From Ophiostoma sp. CBS 140.51 (Eukaryota; Ascomycota; Sordariomycetes; Ophiostomatales; Ophiostomataceae), in NCBI GenBank assembly GCA_029298735.1, contig JANSLP010000167.1:1-64000 (forward strand): DNA of 64,000 nt. The letters run 5' to 3'. Below, in pieces: positions 46,065 to 58,039 of the stretch; the first letter of the stretch is position 1, and every line of letters begins with the position of its first letter. A program made the translations under genes and the position numbers. The notes under the pieces are model-generated. The model searched no databases. It saw nothing but the letters and a program-made list of their open reading frames with translations, and was not told the origin of the DNA.

Positions 46065-49000
46065 ATGACAGACGCACCGCCTGTCGCAAATGCTGCGCAA
46101 GTCGCTGGCTCCAAGCGCAAAAGGAGTAATATCCTAGGTATGTCTGCCACCATTTTCTCTCCTTTTCCCCTTTTTCAGCCCATCCTGCTAAACTCTTTTT
46201 TAGACCTGATTTCCGATCTCGAGCACCGTCTCCCGTTGATCAAAAGCGATAATGTGGCCGCGGCAGCCCTTGCTGATACTGTTCGCCGGCGGACTCTCCA
46301 AAAGGATCACAGCCAGCTCGACGACGATGGAGATGCGCACAAAACCGGCGTTCTCTTGTGGAATTTGGTTCTGCGTCTCGAGCGCGATGTGGAAAAGATC
46401 GCTTCAAACACTACACCAGCCGAGTACAGACGCCTTCTCCTTCACAGTCGAGTACTTGCCTTTGTCATCATCGACAGGAGCATATGTCCCGAAGTGTCTT
46501 CCACGAATGCAGGCGAAGACCAATCTGCAGTATCGCAGATGCTCTACCTCTTAGGTATTGCACTCCGAGCTGCAAAGGCGTGTATCGGTAAGTCAAATAC
46601 ATGCTCCAGAATCCAATGCCACAGTGCGACTAACATGATGCAGATGGGGAAGACACTGAGCTTGGCCACCTTGTCCTCGAAAAGGCGGCAACGTACAGGC
46701 AAACCATGACCAGACTCTTCATCGGCGATAAAGACGAGAACACGGAGCGACAAAAGACAAAGGCCGACCAGTTGGGGAACAGCTACCTGGCGCTCCAGCT
46801 GACACAGGTAAAATCTGTCTCTATTTTTTTTTTTTGAAGCGTCACCTTACAGTCCATACTAACCATACTGCAGTTGTGGAGAGAGAACGAACTCAGCGAT
46901 GCCAACAAGCTGTACACAGACTATGAGTCAAGCAACCCGAGAGACACGTTGAATACCGAGTCCCTGGAGAGCATGATTTCAGCTCTGTTCCAGATCGGAA
47001 AGTCTCTACTCTGCAGGAAAGAGTTTGCAGCTGCCGTCACATGGCTGGACCGAGCAAGAGAGTCTCTATCAACAATGGATCAAGCTGCACTGTCGTCGGA
47101 CATGAAGGAGCTCCACCTTTCCATCACACACTCGCTTGCTATTGCGTGTCTTGGTCTGCAAACACCGGCAGGGAATCAGCGTGCTGAAGAGCTAGCCCAG
47201 TGTCTGCGAACGACCATCACGGAAGACAATGACCGGCGCGTCCAATTGATTCAGCTGGAGCTTTACGCGTCACCACTGTCGGAAAGCTTCGATGCCAGCG
47301 GCTATGCCGACGTACTTCTCCAGATGATCACCACCTTCAAGTCATCCCCGGAAGAGTTCAAATTGCTGCACCACCATATACAGAAACTTCACAACAAAAG
47401 CCCAGGCCTCGGATGCAAAGTCCTCGACGAGTTCATGTTGTCTTTGCGCCACCGAGATGATGCAATTGAGTGGATTGAGAAGTTGATCATCACTCGTGTA
47501 TGGCTGCTGGCGCACCAGCGGGAAACAAAAGAGGAGCTCGACGCTGTCCAAAGTGTCCTGTCCAAGTTGAGGATACCGATTGGTGCTGACACTGCTTCTG
47601 CAGCTCAGACAGTACGTTATAGCCCATATCTAACAGATCAGACTCATACTAACCTCTCTTTCCAGTTGATATGGAAGCGCATCGAACAAGGGTATCAAGA
47701 GAGGTTGTACGCAACAGCCATTCAGTGGTGCTGTCTTGCCCTCTGCCACATCTTCGAGGCGAGTGGGCGTACGAACAGACCTCTCATTGAAAGGTAAGAA
47801 CACATATATTTTGAAGTATATGTTGACTGAATTAAATCAAGTACTTACTCTTTCCAGAAAACTTCTCCTATGTTGCATCGAGAACGGCGATGTTGATGCT
47901 GCCAAAGCAGTCTATGTCCGCATGCCATGGTCCTCCCGCGACGAGCCAATGACCAAGTACTACCTGTTCAAACTTTCCATCAAGGCGGACGACCAAGACA
48001 TGGCGACCGACTGCCTACGGGGCATAACCATTTCCGCGGACAAGATGAAGCTGCTTCATGCATGTGTCCTACATGCAAGGCACGAGAATGCACCGCAATT
48101 CATGGTCCAAGCCATGAAGAGCCTGGCGGATGCCATCAACCATGATCCCTCAAGTCAAGTCCATGCACCGGCTCTTTTCCGCTGCACGATCCTCATGCTG
48201 CGAGACATGATAGACGAGGCAATCAAGGACGGAGACAGCTTAACAGAGGGAAGCTCCGCCAAAAAGCAACAGGCAACACAAGACCTCGCGGACATCTTCG
48301 GCGGTGGTAAGTCAAGCAGACGTTTTGCCCATATGTAAGTTCTCAACTGACAAGGGTAACAGTCGTCGATGCTATGGATGGTGACAGGACTGCACACTCT
48401 GACATAGATGAACGTCAATTCACCATGGACGAGCTCGAATGGTTCTGTAGGGCAGCATACAATCTGGGTCTGAAATATTCCAGGACATTGAACCTGCGCT
48501 ACACGGTTTGCATCCTGGAGGCATGTGTGAAGATCACCAACCTATTTCCTGACGACCAAGAAATGCATGCCACTACGGACATAGCTTCCAAGCGACTCAT
48601 CTGTCGGTTCCTCATTGCATCCGCGCTGGCTGCCCTGGTAAGGCGGCCATCTATGCCAGAATCAGAGGAGCAGACGCTTAAAGACTGCCAGTCCATGCGA
48701 GAGCACATCCGAGCCTTCCATGCAGAGCTCAAAAAGCGAGGGAAGACTGGAAAGGATGCTCGCCCTTCGGATATGCTAAGCAAGTTATCTGTTCTTGTTG
48801 TGTTTGATTTTGAAGGGGCCATCCGTCTTGGCGATTGGGACGAGCTAGAAGGCATCTGTGAGACAGCCACCTCCTGTCATGAATCAGACACCCTTCGCGT
48901 TCTAGGTGACTCTCTTCTACGATCGCAGGCACATGTGCCGAGCAAGAGTAGGTGCAAAAAGCGCAAATGAACACGATCACCCAGCCATCCACTAACAATA

Positions 49001-49567
49001 TCTCCGTGATATAGAGTTCGTTTCAACAATGCGCTTCATCGTCAACAAACTACACCAGGCAGACAGCTGCAGCGGCGAGAAGCTCATCAAATACTACCGT
49101 TGCTTATTTCAAGCAGCTCTGTACCGCGACAATAATGCCGCCTTCCAGGTTCTGGAAGAGGTCAAGGAGATGATACAAGTTGGGTTGGACTCCGAGGTAC
49201 GATATCTATCAGAGCGTCTGCAAGATAAAATTTTTCGCTAACCTCATATGTGCAGACCATGGTGAGCTGGCCAGAGGATGAGCTCCAGTTTCTCGCTGCA
49301 ATCTCGTTCAATGAAGGCATCGACTGGTTTGCTGGTGGCCGTGAAGACCAGGCCCGACAGTGGGTTCTTTCTGCAGCAAGTTTGGCAGAGCAGTGCCACG
49401 ACGGGGGTAAGTTGAAGGATTTGATCAGTTCCAGGTTCGGACTTCTCAACATCGGTGACCTGGACATCAGGGAGTCTATTGAGTCAGACAATCGTGATAT
49501 CCAGGACGATGTTGTGGACGCCATGGCTTTTGACGACATGGCCGGCGGTGTCGATCCGGTCGTTTGA
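46065..49567 (+). CDS. ZIP4: Meiosis protein SPO22/ZIP4
   Basis: A helical-repeat (TPR-like) scaffold of the ZMM group that promotes crossovers and synaptonemal-complex assembly in meiosis. Nine exons: 46065-46137, 46204-46587, 46644-46807, 46874-47611, 47666-47793, 47858-48306, 48363-48947, 49015-49196 and 49256-49567. Introns are 54-67 bp, most with CTAAC or CTGAC branch sites. The product is 1004 residues, and every junction keeps frame. The SPO22 domain spans about residues 190-470, with GNSYLALQLTQLWRENELSD, QIGKSLLCRKEFAAAVTWLD and LGCKVLDEFMLSLRHRDDAI. The C-terminal half continues the helical repeats and contains WFCRAAYNLGLKYSRTLNLR. No catalytic motif is expected. An intact frame across nine exons argues the species retains, or recently had, meiosis. 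The first ATG after an in-frame GTG was taken as start; a further upstream exon cannot be excluded. Confidence 0.9.
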
Positions 49568-52500
49568 TTTTTGATACCCGATTCCAAAGCTGGTCATGGT
49601 CCTTGTTGTCCCATTTATTTTGAGTTTTTCGTTTTCACAATTAGCACGCTCAAATTAGACACCGACGTCTCACTACCTGTCCGAAAGGGAAATTGCTCGT
49701 GTGAAGTCCCGGCCGCTAGCAGCTCGACAAGGGCACGGCGCGGCCGGCTTTACGGGTGCAGCCGCGACCAAATCACACGATCAAAACATCCTGCCCGTCT
49801 TCTCAGTATGAAGCATATTTACATGCGTATGGAGTAGCAATCCGACCATCAATACATCGTACACCGCGACAGCATCTGGCATAGTCAAATCTGCCGCCAT
49901 ACTAGGCGGGCTGCACGAGCCAGAACCCCCAGCCCGCCAAAACCGGAACGCCCCACCCCCAAAAGGATTTCGCTGCCGCTGCCGCTTCCGCTCACCGAAG
50001 ACTGCCGGTGGGGGCGACATGTGCTTGCTAGCAGCCTTGTCCAGGAGCAAAAGCAGGAAAGGGTCTTTCGTTTGTGGCTATGAGTGGCTGTGAAAGCTCT
50101 GAAAAGCTCCAGTTGGCCCCGGCAGACCCCCACGGCGATTCTTGTCAGGCGCGCGCGTCATGTATTATAAAAAGGAGAAAAACAGCCACTGGCCGAGAAA
50201 GGTCGTCGACGCCACGACCGTCCAGAGTCTCCGGGATTTCACGAAAGGATCAGAAAGGGCCGACCGTTCTGTGGATGTTGTCGACCCTTTATGGTCCCTG
50301 TTGCTCCGAAAGATTCTCGTCGTCTTCCTCCTGTTATGTAAGAGGCCCTCTGTGGAAGCTCTGTGGAAACTCTGTGGAGTGTTTACAATGTGTTTTGGCC
50401 GTGATGTCTCAGTCTGGCCGATGCCACAGATATTTTCTTTTGCTCTCACTTCAACGTCGGCCCCGCTTGTGTGTTACATGTCGTTCCTACGCAAGGGGCC
50501 AGGCCCTCTATTGTCTCCTCCTTTTCCCCACGCCAACGGTTTCTTTTCTTTATTTGTTTGACCGACGTTTGTCGGAGACAATCATTGAGACAATTATTTG
50601 TTTTTGCTCGACTTTCTGTGATATTCTCACAAGAGGTGATGAACACGAGATGTTGACATGCATTTCTAACATCGATTTCATTTCCAATCAGTGCATCAGA
50701 TACGAAATACAAGCTCGGATTCGACGGAGAATAAACTTGTTATTGTCAATAGAACTTAACGCGTTTGTGCTGAAATGCTGAAATACGGCGTATTAACTCC
50801 GTCCATTGCCAATATTACCCCAAATTTACAGGGTTTTGAGCAGATGCTCTGTGCTCACCGAACGCGCTCCAAATTTAGAGCTTGGCTTGGACATGGATCT
50901 GCCGAAAAGGCACCGATAAAATGCACTGAGACGGAGCGCTACGTACTGAAACGCTGTGGGCAGAAGGTAGACCCTGCAGGTCAAGTTGCATCTTCAACAG
51001 TCCAAATCCCACGGATGAGGATTTGACGCGATGGCAGGGGCGGGATGCTGTATCTGCATTTAGGGGTGTAAATTGATAATTGATTCAGAGAGAAGCTCAT
51101 TCCTTACTGTGGCATTTTCTCTATTTTTGCAAAGTAGTTTTTAATGTCATCTGAAGAAACATCCCACAGGTTTTTGGGCCTGCAGCTAAATGCGAGACCG
51201 ACAAGCTCACGTGTTGGTCGTTTGTACTTGCCATGACGAAGCGTTTTTGCCCCCGACCGCGCTTTCTGACCTAATGTTGGCGGCTCGCACGCGCCTGCCC
51301 TGGCATAGGATCTTTCGTCCTAGTCGATCTCTTCCTGCCACTTCTTCCTGTGAGTGTGTCTGCTCCTCGGCATGACCAAGTTGCTGGAACGCGGCGCCGG
51401 TCCCTCCTCCCCTTCTTGCTCGCCTTGTTTGAAAGGGTCGTTTACAGGCAATCCATTCCTTCATTACGCAGGTCGCTCCTGCCGCGTCTTGTTCTGACTC
51501 TTTCTCCAGATTGACGTTGCCTGCTTCGCACCTGCCTCGCATTAATGCGTTGCCATCCGCCCTTTCCTTAACTACAACTATGATGAACAAGCAAAAATAG
51601 AAGAGGAAAGAGCAATGAAAAAGAATTTTCAAATCGTCACGAGACCTCTATGATCGGTAAAAAAAAAAAGTTTGTTCACTAAATCCGGCCGTTCCCTGGC
51701 CCAGCTAGGCCTGGCCGAACGCCACAGGGAAACACAACGACGTAGTACAAACATAGAGTCTAGTGCTAACAGTAGCTCTATGTCTTTGTCTCGCCTTTTT
51801 TCGCACACATCGGAGGAGCGAGAGCACCTTCTCCGCCGTGGGCTGACCAATTTCCCCCACTTCAGCGAACGCGCTTGTGCCTTTTAATTGTTTTACTCTC
51901 CCTCAACAGAAGGGGCAGGGGGACGCGCTTGCCAAAATAGTGACAATAAGAAAGTACGTACGGAGCAATAGGCCGATCGAAGGAAAGTGCATTCTGGCCC
52001 GGTACCAAGTGCGAACAAGAAACAGATAGATCCAGGAAGGCGCGACCTAGCTGCCATCTAAACCCGGAAAGCGCCCAAAAAAAAAAAGCAGGGAGGAGAG
52101 AAAAAACCCTCTTTCTTTGCTTGCCCTCCCACATCCTTTCGAGATCTCTTTCTCGACCATCCCCTTTTCTCCCTTTTCTCCCTTTTCTCACTTCTCCCTT
52201 CTAATCAGCTTCGTCTGGTCTCCCAAGTCTCCCACGTCAGCAAAGCCCTTCGTCTCCCTTCGAACACTTTCTCCAGGACCCTGGCAGGCGTCCCCGCTTT
52301 CTCGCCCCTGTTGTTCTGTGCCCTCCCACGCCCATATCCCACGTTCTAGGCAAGCTGTCTTGCGACCATGCATTAACACACCCAGCCATTTCCGCTTTTC
52401 TTCACCGACCACTAAGAGCCGCCCGCAAAAAAAAATACAGCAGCCAACAGCGAACTTTAATCGCCAGAAGAAAAGAAAAGAAAAGAAAATATCCCACGCA

Positions 52501-53029
52501 ACGACCGTCCCCATCTTTCACTCAACAACTAACATCCAACATCCGTCACCTTGCGTGTCGCCTTTCGAGGTTCGAAGTCTTCTCGTCGGCAAAAACTGAG
52601 CTCGGTCACCGTTCTTCGTTTTTGTCTTCTCTTTATATAATTTCTTTTTTTACTTTCTCTTCACTTTCGGATCACGCCAACAAGATGCTGCTCCAAAATA
52701 CCACGAGCCCTCTTTCCTAAGAGGCGAGCAGATGCTCGACTTTTAAGCAGCGCTCACTTTGTTCTCAGAATACTCGACACTCGATTCTCAGAACGAACTT
52801 CATTTTGGGATCACTGAATCTTAATCTTTCTCATCGACCATCGTGTTCTCCTTCTTGTTTCAACTCCCTCCCTTCCGAACGACTCCGATCTTCCTCCGCC
52901 CATCGATCTCGTGCTCTCACCCCGGATCTCCGGCAAGGAATATTCTCTTCGTGAACCATTCTCTCTTTTGATCCTCCCTCTCTCTCTCTATCGTCATCCA
53001 TCTTCTCCACGACTCGTCCATTTTGATAG
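49568..53029. other. Intergenic region, no gene recognised
   Basis: A 3.5 kb gap. Frames at 50074-50781 and others are Cys/Ser-rich, overlap antisense frames and carry no domain. The section at 50.57-51.2 kb is AT-rich. From about 52.1 kb the plus strand is pyrimidine-rich, with three tandem TTTTCTCCC-like units at about 52160-52190, and forms the leader of the next gene. Confidence 0.55.
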
Positions 53030-54167
53030 ATGGCGCCCGACTACGCTCAGCAGTACTCGACTTCCGACGCGATGGACCCTCACGAAATGGCCATGCTCAC
53101 GCGACGGAGCACGCGATCATTTGTCGAGTCAGAACTCGACGCCGATATACGAGAGATCCGGCAATCTGCAGAAGCTGCCAAGAGTCTGGAAAGCCAGCTC
53201 AACCAGTCCAGCAAGTACTCCGACATGATCGCCAGTGCAGACCAGCACGGACTCTCGGTCCGCACGAGCGTAAACATGGACTCGGGCACGGGCGCGTTCA
53301 GTGGCACCAGCAGCAGCCGTGCCAGTACAGTCTCCTCCTCCTACTCCTCATTATCGACACCCTCCAGTGTTGGCGGCGACGCAACGCCGATCGACCTTGA
53401 TGGTAAGAGCAGGCTCAAGAATTATATATCACTCACCCCTGTCAGTGCACTAACACGATGCAATAGATGCTTTCAGAGACCTTGAGCTCGACCTCGAAGG
53501 TGTCCCAGAGGTCGCGCCTGGAGCGCCCGTCAACTTTGGCTTTGTGATGCCAGGCCTGTTCCGTAGTAGCTACCCAAAGCCGGAGAACTACGATTTTCTC
53601 GAACAGCTTGGTCTCAAGTCTATTGTCACTCTAGTGGACAAGAACTATACAGATGAATACCGGGACTTTATCGACCGGAATCACATCCATCACCACATGT
53701 TCGCGATGAAGGGTACGAAGAAAGAGGACATTCCCCTCGCAACGATGGAATCGATCCTGAACCTCGTCCTTGATCGCCGCAACTACCCACTCCTGATCCA
53801 CTGCAACCAAGGCAGACATCGGACAGGCTGTGTGGTCGCCGTCGTGCGCAAGATCGCCGGCTGGGACCGCACCTCGGTGACAGACGAGTACCGTGCTTAT
53901 GCAGGCAGAAAGGTGCGCGAGTGTGACGTCGACTACATCCAGGCGTTCGCCCTATCGAGTATCGAGAAACTCTTGGCCAGCGACGATCTGAACATCGACG
54001 AGCTCATCGTTCAGAGCCGAATAGGCGGGCCGATGGTGGGCCGCCCTCCCCCGACTACGGTTGGATTCCGGGTGCCCAACTTTTTTCGAGCTAGTTTCTT
54101 TTCGATGACGGTGCTCTTCATCTGGATGCTCTCTGGATCCAAGATGCCACCATCGGGACGGCCATAA
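53030..54167 (+). CDS. SIW14: SIW14/OCA1-type atypical dual-specificity phosphatase
   Basis: A member of the plant and fungal atypical DSP family; yeast Siw14 cleaves the 5-beta phosphate of inositol pyrophosphates, so this is the likely activity. Exons are 53030-53402 and 53467-54167 (64-bp intron, ACTAAC branch); the product is 357 residues. Residues 1-135 are a hydrophilic, Ser-rich extension with a short charged helix. The catalytic domain is about 144-300: VMPGLFRSSYPKPENYDFL, then the P-loop HCNQGRHRTG with Cys237 and Arg243, then DEYRAYAGRKVRECDVDYI. The C-terminus carries a hydrophobic segment (FFRASFFSMTVLFIWMLSG, about residues 325-346) that could anchor the enzyme in a membrane, not a feature of yeast Siw14. 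Family assignment is strong; which paralogue (Siw14 or Oca1-like) is inferred. Confidence 0.9.
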
Positions 54168-55132
54168 GCATAAACTCTCGACATGCTCGACATACTGGAA
54201 GCCGATACGGGATGAAGATTCAGGTCACGGAATCAAACAACACCGACGGCTCCATATACACTATACCCTGGTGAGGGGAGAGCAAGATCTCTCTCCTCCC
54301 TGAGCCCTATATTTTTGGCTTCTTGTTTCTTTTGTCATTTTCTCACACTCACTATTCCCTTTGTTTCGGTGGCCTTTTCCTTTCTTCCTTTCCTTTTGTA
54401 TATCTATTCCCTTTTCCTTCTGTCTTAAGAGGTGTTCGGATCTGGCAACAGTGTTCGGCAGTGCAATGACGATTTTTTTGTGCCGGGGGGGGGAAAGCAA
54501 GAAGACGTATCAAGAGCTGAGCAGTCTTCCTTTCACTATAAAAACTCCGGAGTGATACTACAAAACATGAGGAACAACACGGGGTCTAGTTATATCAGCA
54601 TCCTAGCGGCGTTGGTGTGGTCAGGCAAAGTGCGCAATGCGTGCAAACTGTCTTGTCTATTTTTGTTTGGCTTGCCTTTTTGTCGATTTCACAGATTAAT
54701 TATCTCTTTCCGTTTCTTTCTATCTCTTGATACACACAACCGACTTTTTACTTTACTTTGTAATCTCCTTTTGCCCTTCGGCGTAACATTGTCACTGTAC
54801 ATTATTTGGAGATTGGCATCATCTCGTTTATTTTCAATACATGGCCTTTGATGCGTTCATCAGCATTTTACGAGGTCGGAGATTTGGCTCTATATTTTAA
54901 TATCCTTTATATATACATGCGTGCCTATTTTGTTTGGCATGCCCGGTTTCTTCCTTTCCATAATTTGTATCCTACACTTTCTTGGCGTGTCGTCATGTCC
55001 CATATGTATCCTTGCTCCTGACCCTTATAATGTCCCTCCCGCTATGCATGTGTTCCTCTCGGTTCATTCATCCCATCACTCAGCTCACCACAACTCATCT
55101 CTCGTTCTACTTCTTCACCTCACCACACACAC
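54168..55132. other. Convergent intergenic region
   Basis: T-rich on the plus strand throughout; probably 3' UTR of the phosphatase gene and 3' flank of the opposing membrane-protein gene. No domain seen. Confidence 0.6.
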
Positions 55133-55698
55133 TTAGTTGCCCCACCGGTTGCGCTCCTCACGCTCCTGAGCCTCCTTCACCCGGTCGCCCGTGAAGCCAT
55201 ACACCAGGCCACCAGCCACCGTGTTGATGCTGCCCAGACCAATGGCGGCAGCGCTCACAGCACGGCGCGCCGGTGTGTTGAGCCGCTGCGTCGACGTCCG
55301 CAGAGACGCCGGTGTCCAGGCCCGGCTAATGATACCAGCGCCACGACGCCGCCGCAGCGACAACAGCACGTACATGCCGCTCCAGGCGGCGGTCATGCCA
55401 GCGGCGTCAATGACGTAGCCCGCGACATTGACGTAGCTGGCAAACATGAGGGCGGGGGCAAACAGGAGCGGGAACGGCTGGAGAGGCCGTGCGTGGAGGG
55501 CAATAATCAAAGTGGCCAGGCCCATTGGGGGGATCGAGGAAGCTGCCGGTCAGTTCAACGTACGAGAAATATCACAAGGGTCGGGCAGAAGGACTTACAC
55601 CCCCAGGCAGAGAGCTTCTCGGTGAGGGAGCTCTTCTTGATTTCCTCGACGGCCTTTTCAGCCTCCTTGGGGATTGAACCGCTGCCGTTGGATGCCAT
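55133..55698 (-). CDS. Small multi-pass membrane protein, possibly Aim19-like mitochondrial
   Basis: Exons (minus strand) are 55698-55599 and 55542-55133 with a 55-bp intron; the product is 169 residues. Residues 1-35 are hydrophilic (KEAEKAVEEIKKSSLTEKL). Three to four hydrophobic segments follow, at about 40-62 (GLATLIIALHARPLQPFPLL), 63-80 (FAPALMFASYVNVAGYV), 84-97 (GMTAAWSGMYVLLS) and 132-153 (AVSAAAIGLGSINTVAGGLV), separated by Arg-rich loops. The pattern, size and the AAWSGMYVLL segment recall fungal Aim19-type mitochondrial membrane proteins, but this is from memory and unproven. It is divergent to the HLJ1-type gene, sharing about 1.2 kb of upstream DNA. Confidence 0.75.
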
Positions 55699-56870
55699 TT
55701 TGTCGAATTTTTGAGGATTCTACCGCGGTGGTTGTGGTTCGATTGTGGTTGGTGAAAAGGTGCAATTGCAGGTCTCGCGTGCCTTGGAAAGCTTCAATTT
55801 CGAGCAATTGGCGGGAAAAAGTGAAAAGTGACGTCGGTTTTCTGGTGTGAGCTGAGAGGTCCAGAAAATGCCTGTGCTCCAGCTTGGATGAGTAATCGGA
55901 CCCTCTCTCTCAGCACTTTTGGCAGACTCGCTCTCATTGGCCTAATTGTTACAGGCCTAGACCCACTGTAAGACACACGGGCGATAGCCGCCTATTCGTT
56001 TCTTTCTTATAGCGTCTGTTTCCAGAACAATTTGTTGACAAAGAAGCAAATGGCATTTTGTTGCCGTTTTCTTTCCAGTCTTTGATATAATTAATGGCCT
56101 TTAATACCCGGAATCTCTTCAGGGCCACAACTGCTTGCCGTAGAATTTAGCCCTCACCCTTTTTGGCAGCAGTCCAGGTCCCCTAAAAAGCCTATCTTTT
56201 CCACGCCATATTGTTCATGATTACAGGGGCCTGGCCCCAGGTCTAGCTGGCCCAGCACGACTTATCGCTCCACTCTCCCGTTTTCCAAGGGGACTGGGCC
56301 AAAAGAATAATTAAAATAAATGTTAAATTTTAATAGGAAAAAAACGAGGAACCAGGCGAGCCGTGTCCTCTTCTTTGCGCACCCAACCAAAAAACGCCAA
56401 ACTGCCAAACGCCAATCTTTCTCAACCCACAGCCTTTTCTCTTCGCGACTGCGTCCGTATTCCAGAAGCCCAGACAAGACGGCAACGGGAACCCCTTGTC
56501 GCTTGTCGCATTTTTGCAGTTTCTTCTTCCTACCCCCCCCCTATTGGGTTCATCGACTCCGCGATCACGACGACACGACGACTCCTCAACGAAACGAAAC
56601 GAACGACGGAAACCCCCTATTACGATACATAATCCCACGATCCCGGGCAGCCGATCAACGTGTGACCCGGACAGCATCATCGTCGACGCGGATACAGAGG
56701 TAAACCTCAGACTGCAGATATCACCCATCGACTTGCTTGCCGATCGCCGTTTTCTCTACCAATTTTTCGACGGCCCTTTCCGCTTCGTTTCCCTATCTCG
56801 TGTTACTTCGACTTCGGATATCGGCCGACAACAGTTTCCCTCCTTTTCGACATCCCCCACACTCGCTGCC
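55699..56870. other. Divergent promoter region
   Basis: 1172 bases between two start codons. The part from 56340 to 56870 is pyrimidine-rich and is the likely leader of the J-protein gene. The reading frame of that gene stays open upstream to about 56500, but without a domain. Confidence 0.6.
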
Positions 56871-58039
56871 ATGCCCAGCGCATCAGCGTCCGGGGCCGAC
56901 GCCTCCAACGGCGGCGAAAAAGCCCGCCACCGCGAACATAACCAGGGCAACCAGGAACGCAAACACACACCCGAACAGGCCGCTGCTGTCCTGCGCATCC
57001 GACGCTGCCAGGCCACGGCCTTTTACGAGATTCTCGACATCCAGAAGACGGTCACCGATGGCGAAGTCAAGAAAGCCTACCGCAAGCAGAGTCTGCTGAC
57101 CCACCCGGACAAGAACGGCCACCCCAATGCCGATGAGGCCTTCAAGATGGTCTCACGCGCGTTCGGTGTGCTGGGCGATAAGGACAAGCGGGCCAAGTTT
57201 GACCGGTTCGGCACGGACCCAGACTCGCGGTTCGGTGGTGGCGGAGGCGGCGGTGGTGGCGCTGCCGGCATGCAGAATCCTTTCGCGCGGGCAGGCGGTA
57301 TGGGCGGCGGCATGGGCGGCGGCTGGGAGGACGACATTAGCCCTGAGGAGATGTTCCGGCGGTTCTTTGGCGGTGGTGGCGGCTTCGGTGGTCCCTTTGG
57401 AGGTAAGACAGACGACAGTCCGTACGATCATATATGTGCGACATCCTTGCTAACAATCCAGGCTTCGATACTGGCCCACAGTTCGTCTTCAACATGGGCG
57501 GCGGCCCCGGTTTCCGCGTGCACCAGTTCGGCGGTGCACGGCCACGGACGCGGCCGCGGCAGGCCAATGGCCAGCCTGGCCAGGCACAAGAGCAGGAGAC
57601 CAGCCTCTTCTCGACCCTCATGGGCATGCTGCCCATCCTGATCTTGTTCATTCTGCCGCTGCTTTCGTCTCTCTTTACGGGTGACGGCACCGGTTCGCAA
57701 CCTGCCATGCCCCAAATGGTCTTTGACGCCCCCGAGCCTCCATGGACGCTCGGCCGCCGCACCAAGAGCAATGTTAAGTACTTTGTCGACCCCAAGGACA
57801 AGGCCTTCCAACCGTTCAAAGAAAACGCCCAGAAACTCGCCCAGCTCGACAACTACGCCGACGTTACACTCGTTCGCACACTCAGAGCGCAGTGCGAGCG
57901 TGAGATGCAGCACCGCCAGCGGCTTGTTGACGAGGCCCAGGGCTGGATCTTCCAGGACGCCGACAAGATGGAGATTGCCAACACATACGAGATGAAGTCG
58001 TGCAGGCGGTTGGAGAAGATGAACTATGTCGTGCGGTAG
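56871..58039 (+). CDS. HLJ1: ER-membrane J-domain co-chaperone, HLJ1/DNAJB12 type
   Basis: A tail-anchored Hsp40 of the ER surface that stimulates Hsp70 in ER-associated degradation. Exons are 56871-57402 and 57462-58039 (59-bp intron, CTAAC only a few bases before the AG); the product is 369 residues. The J-domain is residues 49-114, with HPD at 78-80 (SLLTHPDKNGHP). A Gly-rich linker follows (about 121-178) with GGMGGGMGGG. A single transmembrane segment is about 228-249 (LMGMLPILILFILPLLSSLF). The C-terminal DUF1977-type domain (about 255-369) contains PWTLGRRTKSNVKYFVDP and ends EKMNYVVR. All three parts match the DNAJB12/Hlj1 family. An upstream in-frame extension is possible but would be low complexity. 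Confidence 0.93.

Noticed and set aside
56496..56870. In-frame N-terminal extension of the HLJ1-type protein
   Set aside because: No upstream ATG with good context and sequence unlike the family; the ATG at 56871 gives a normal J-protein.
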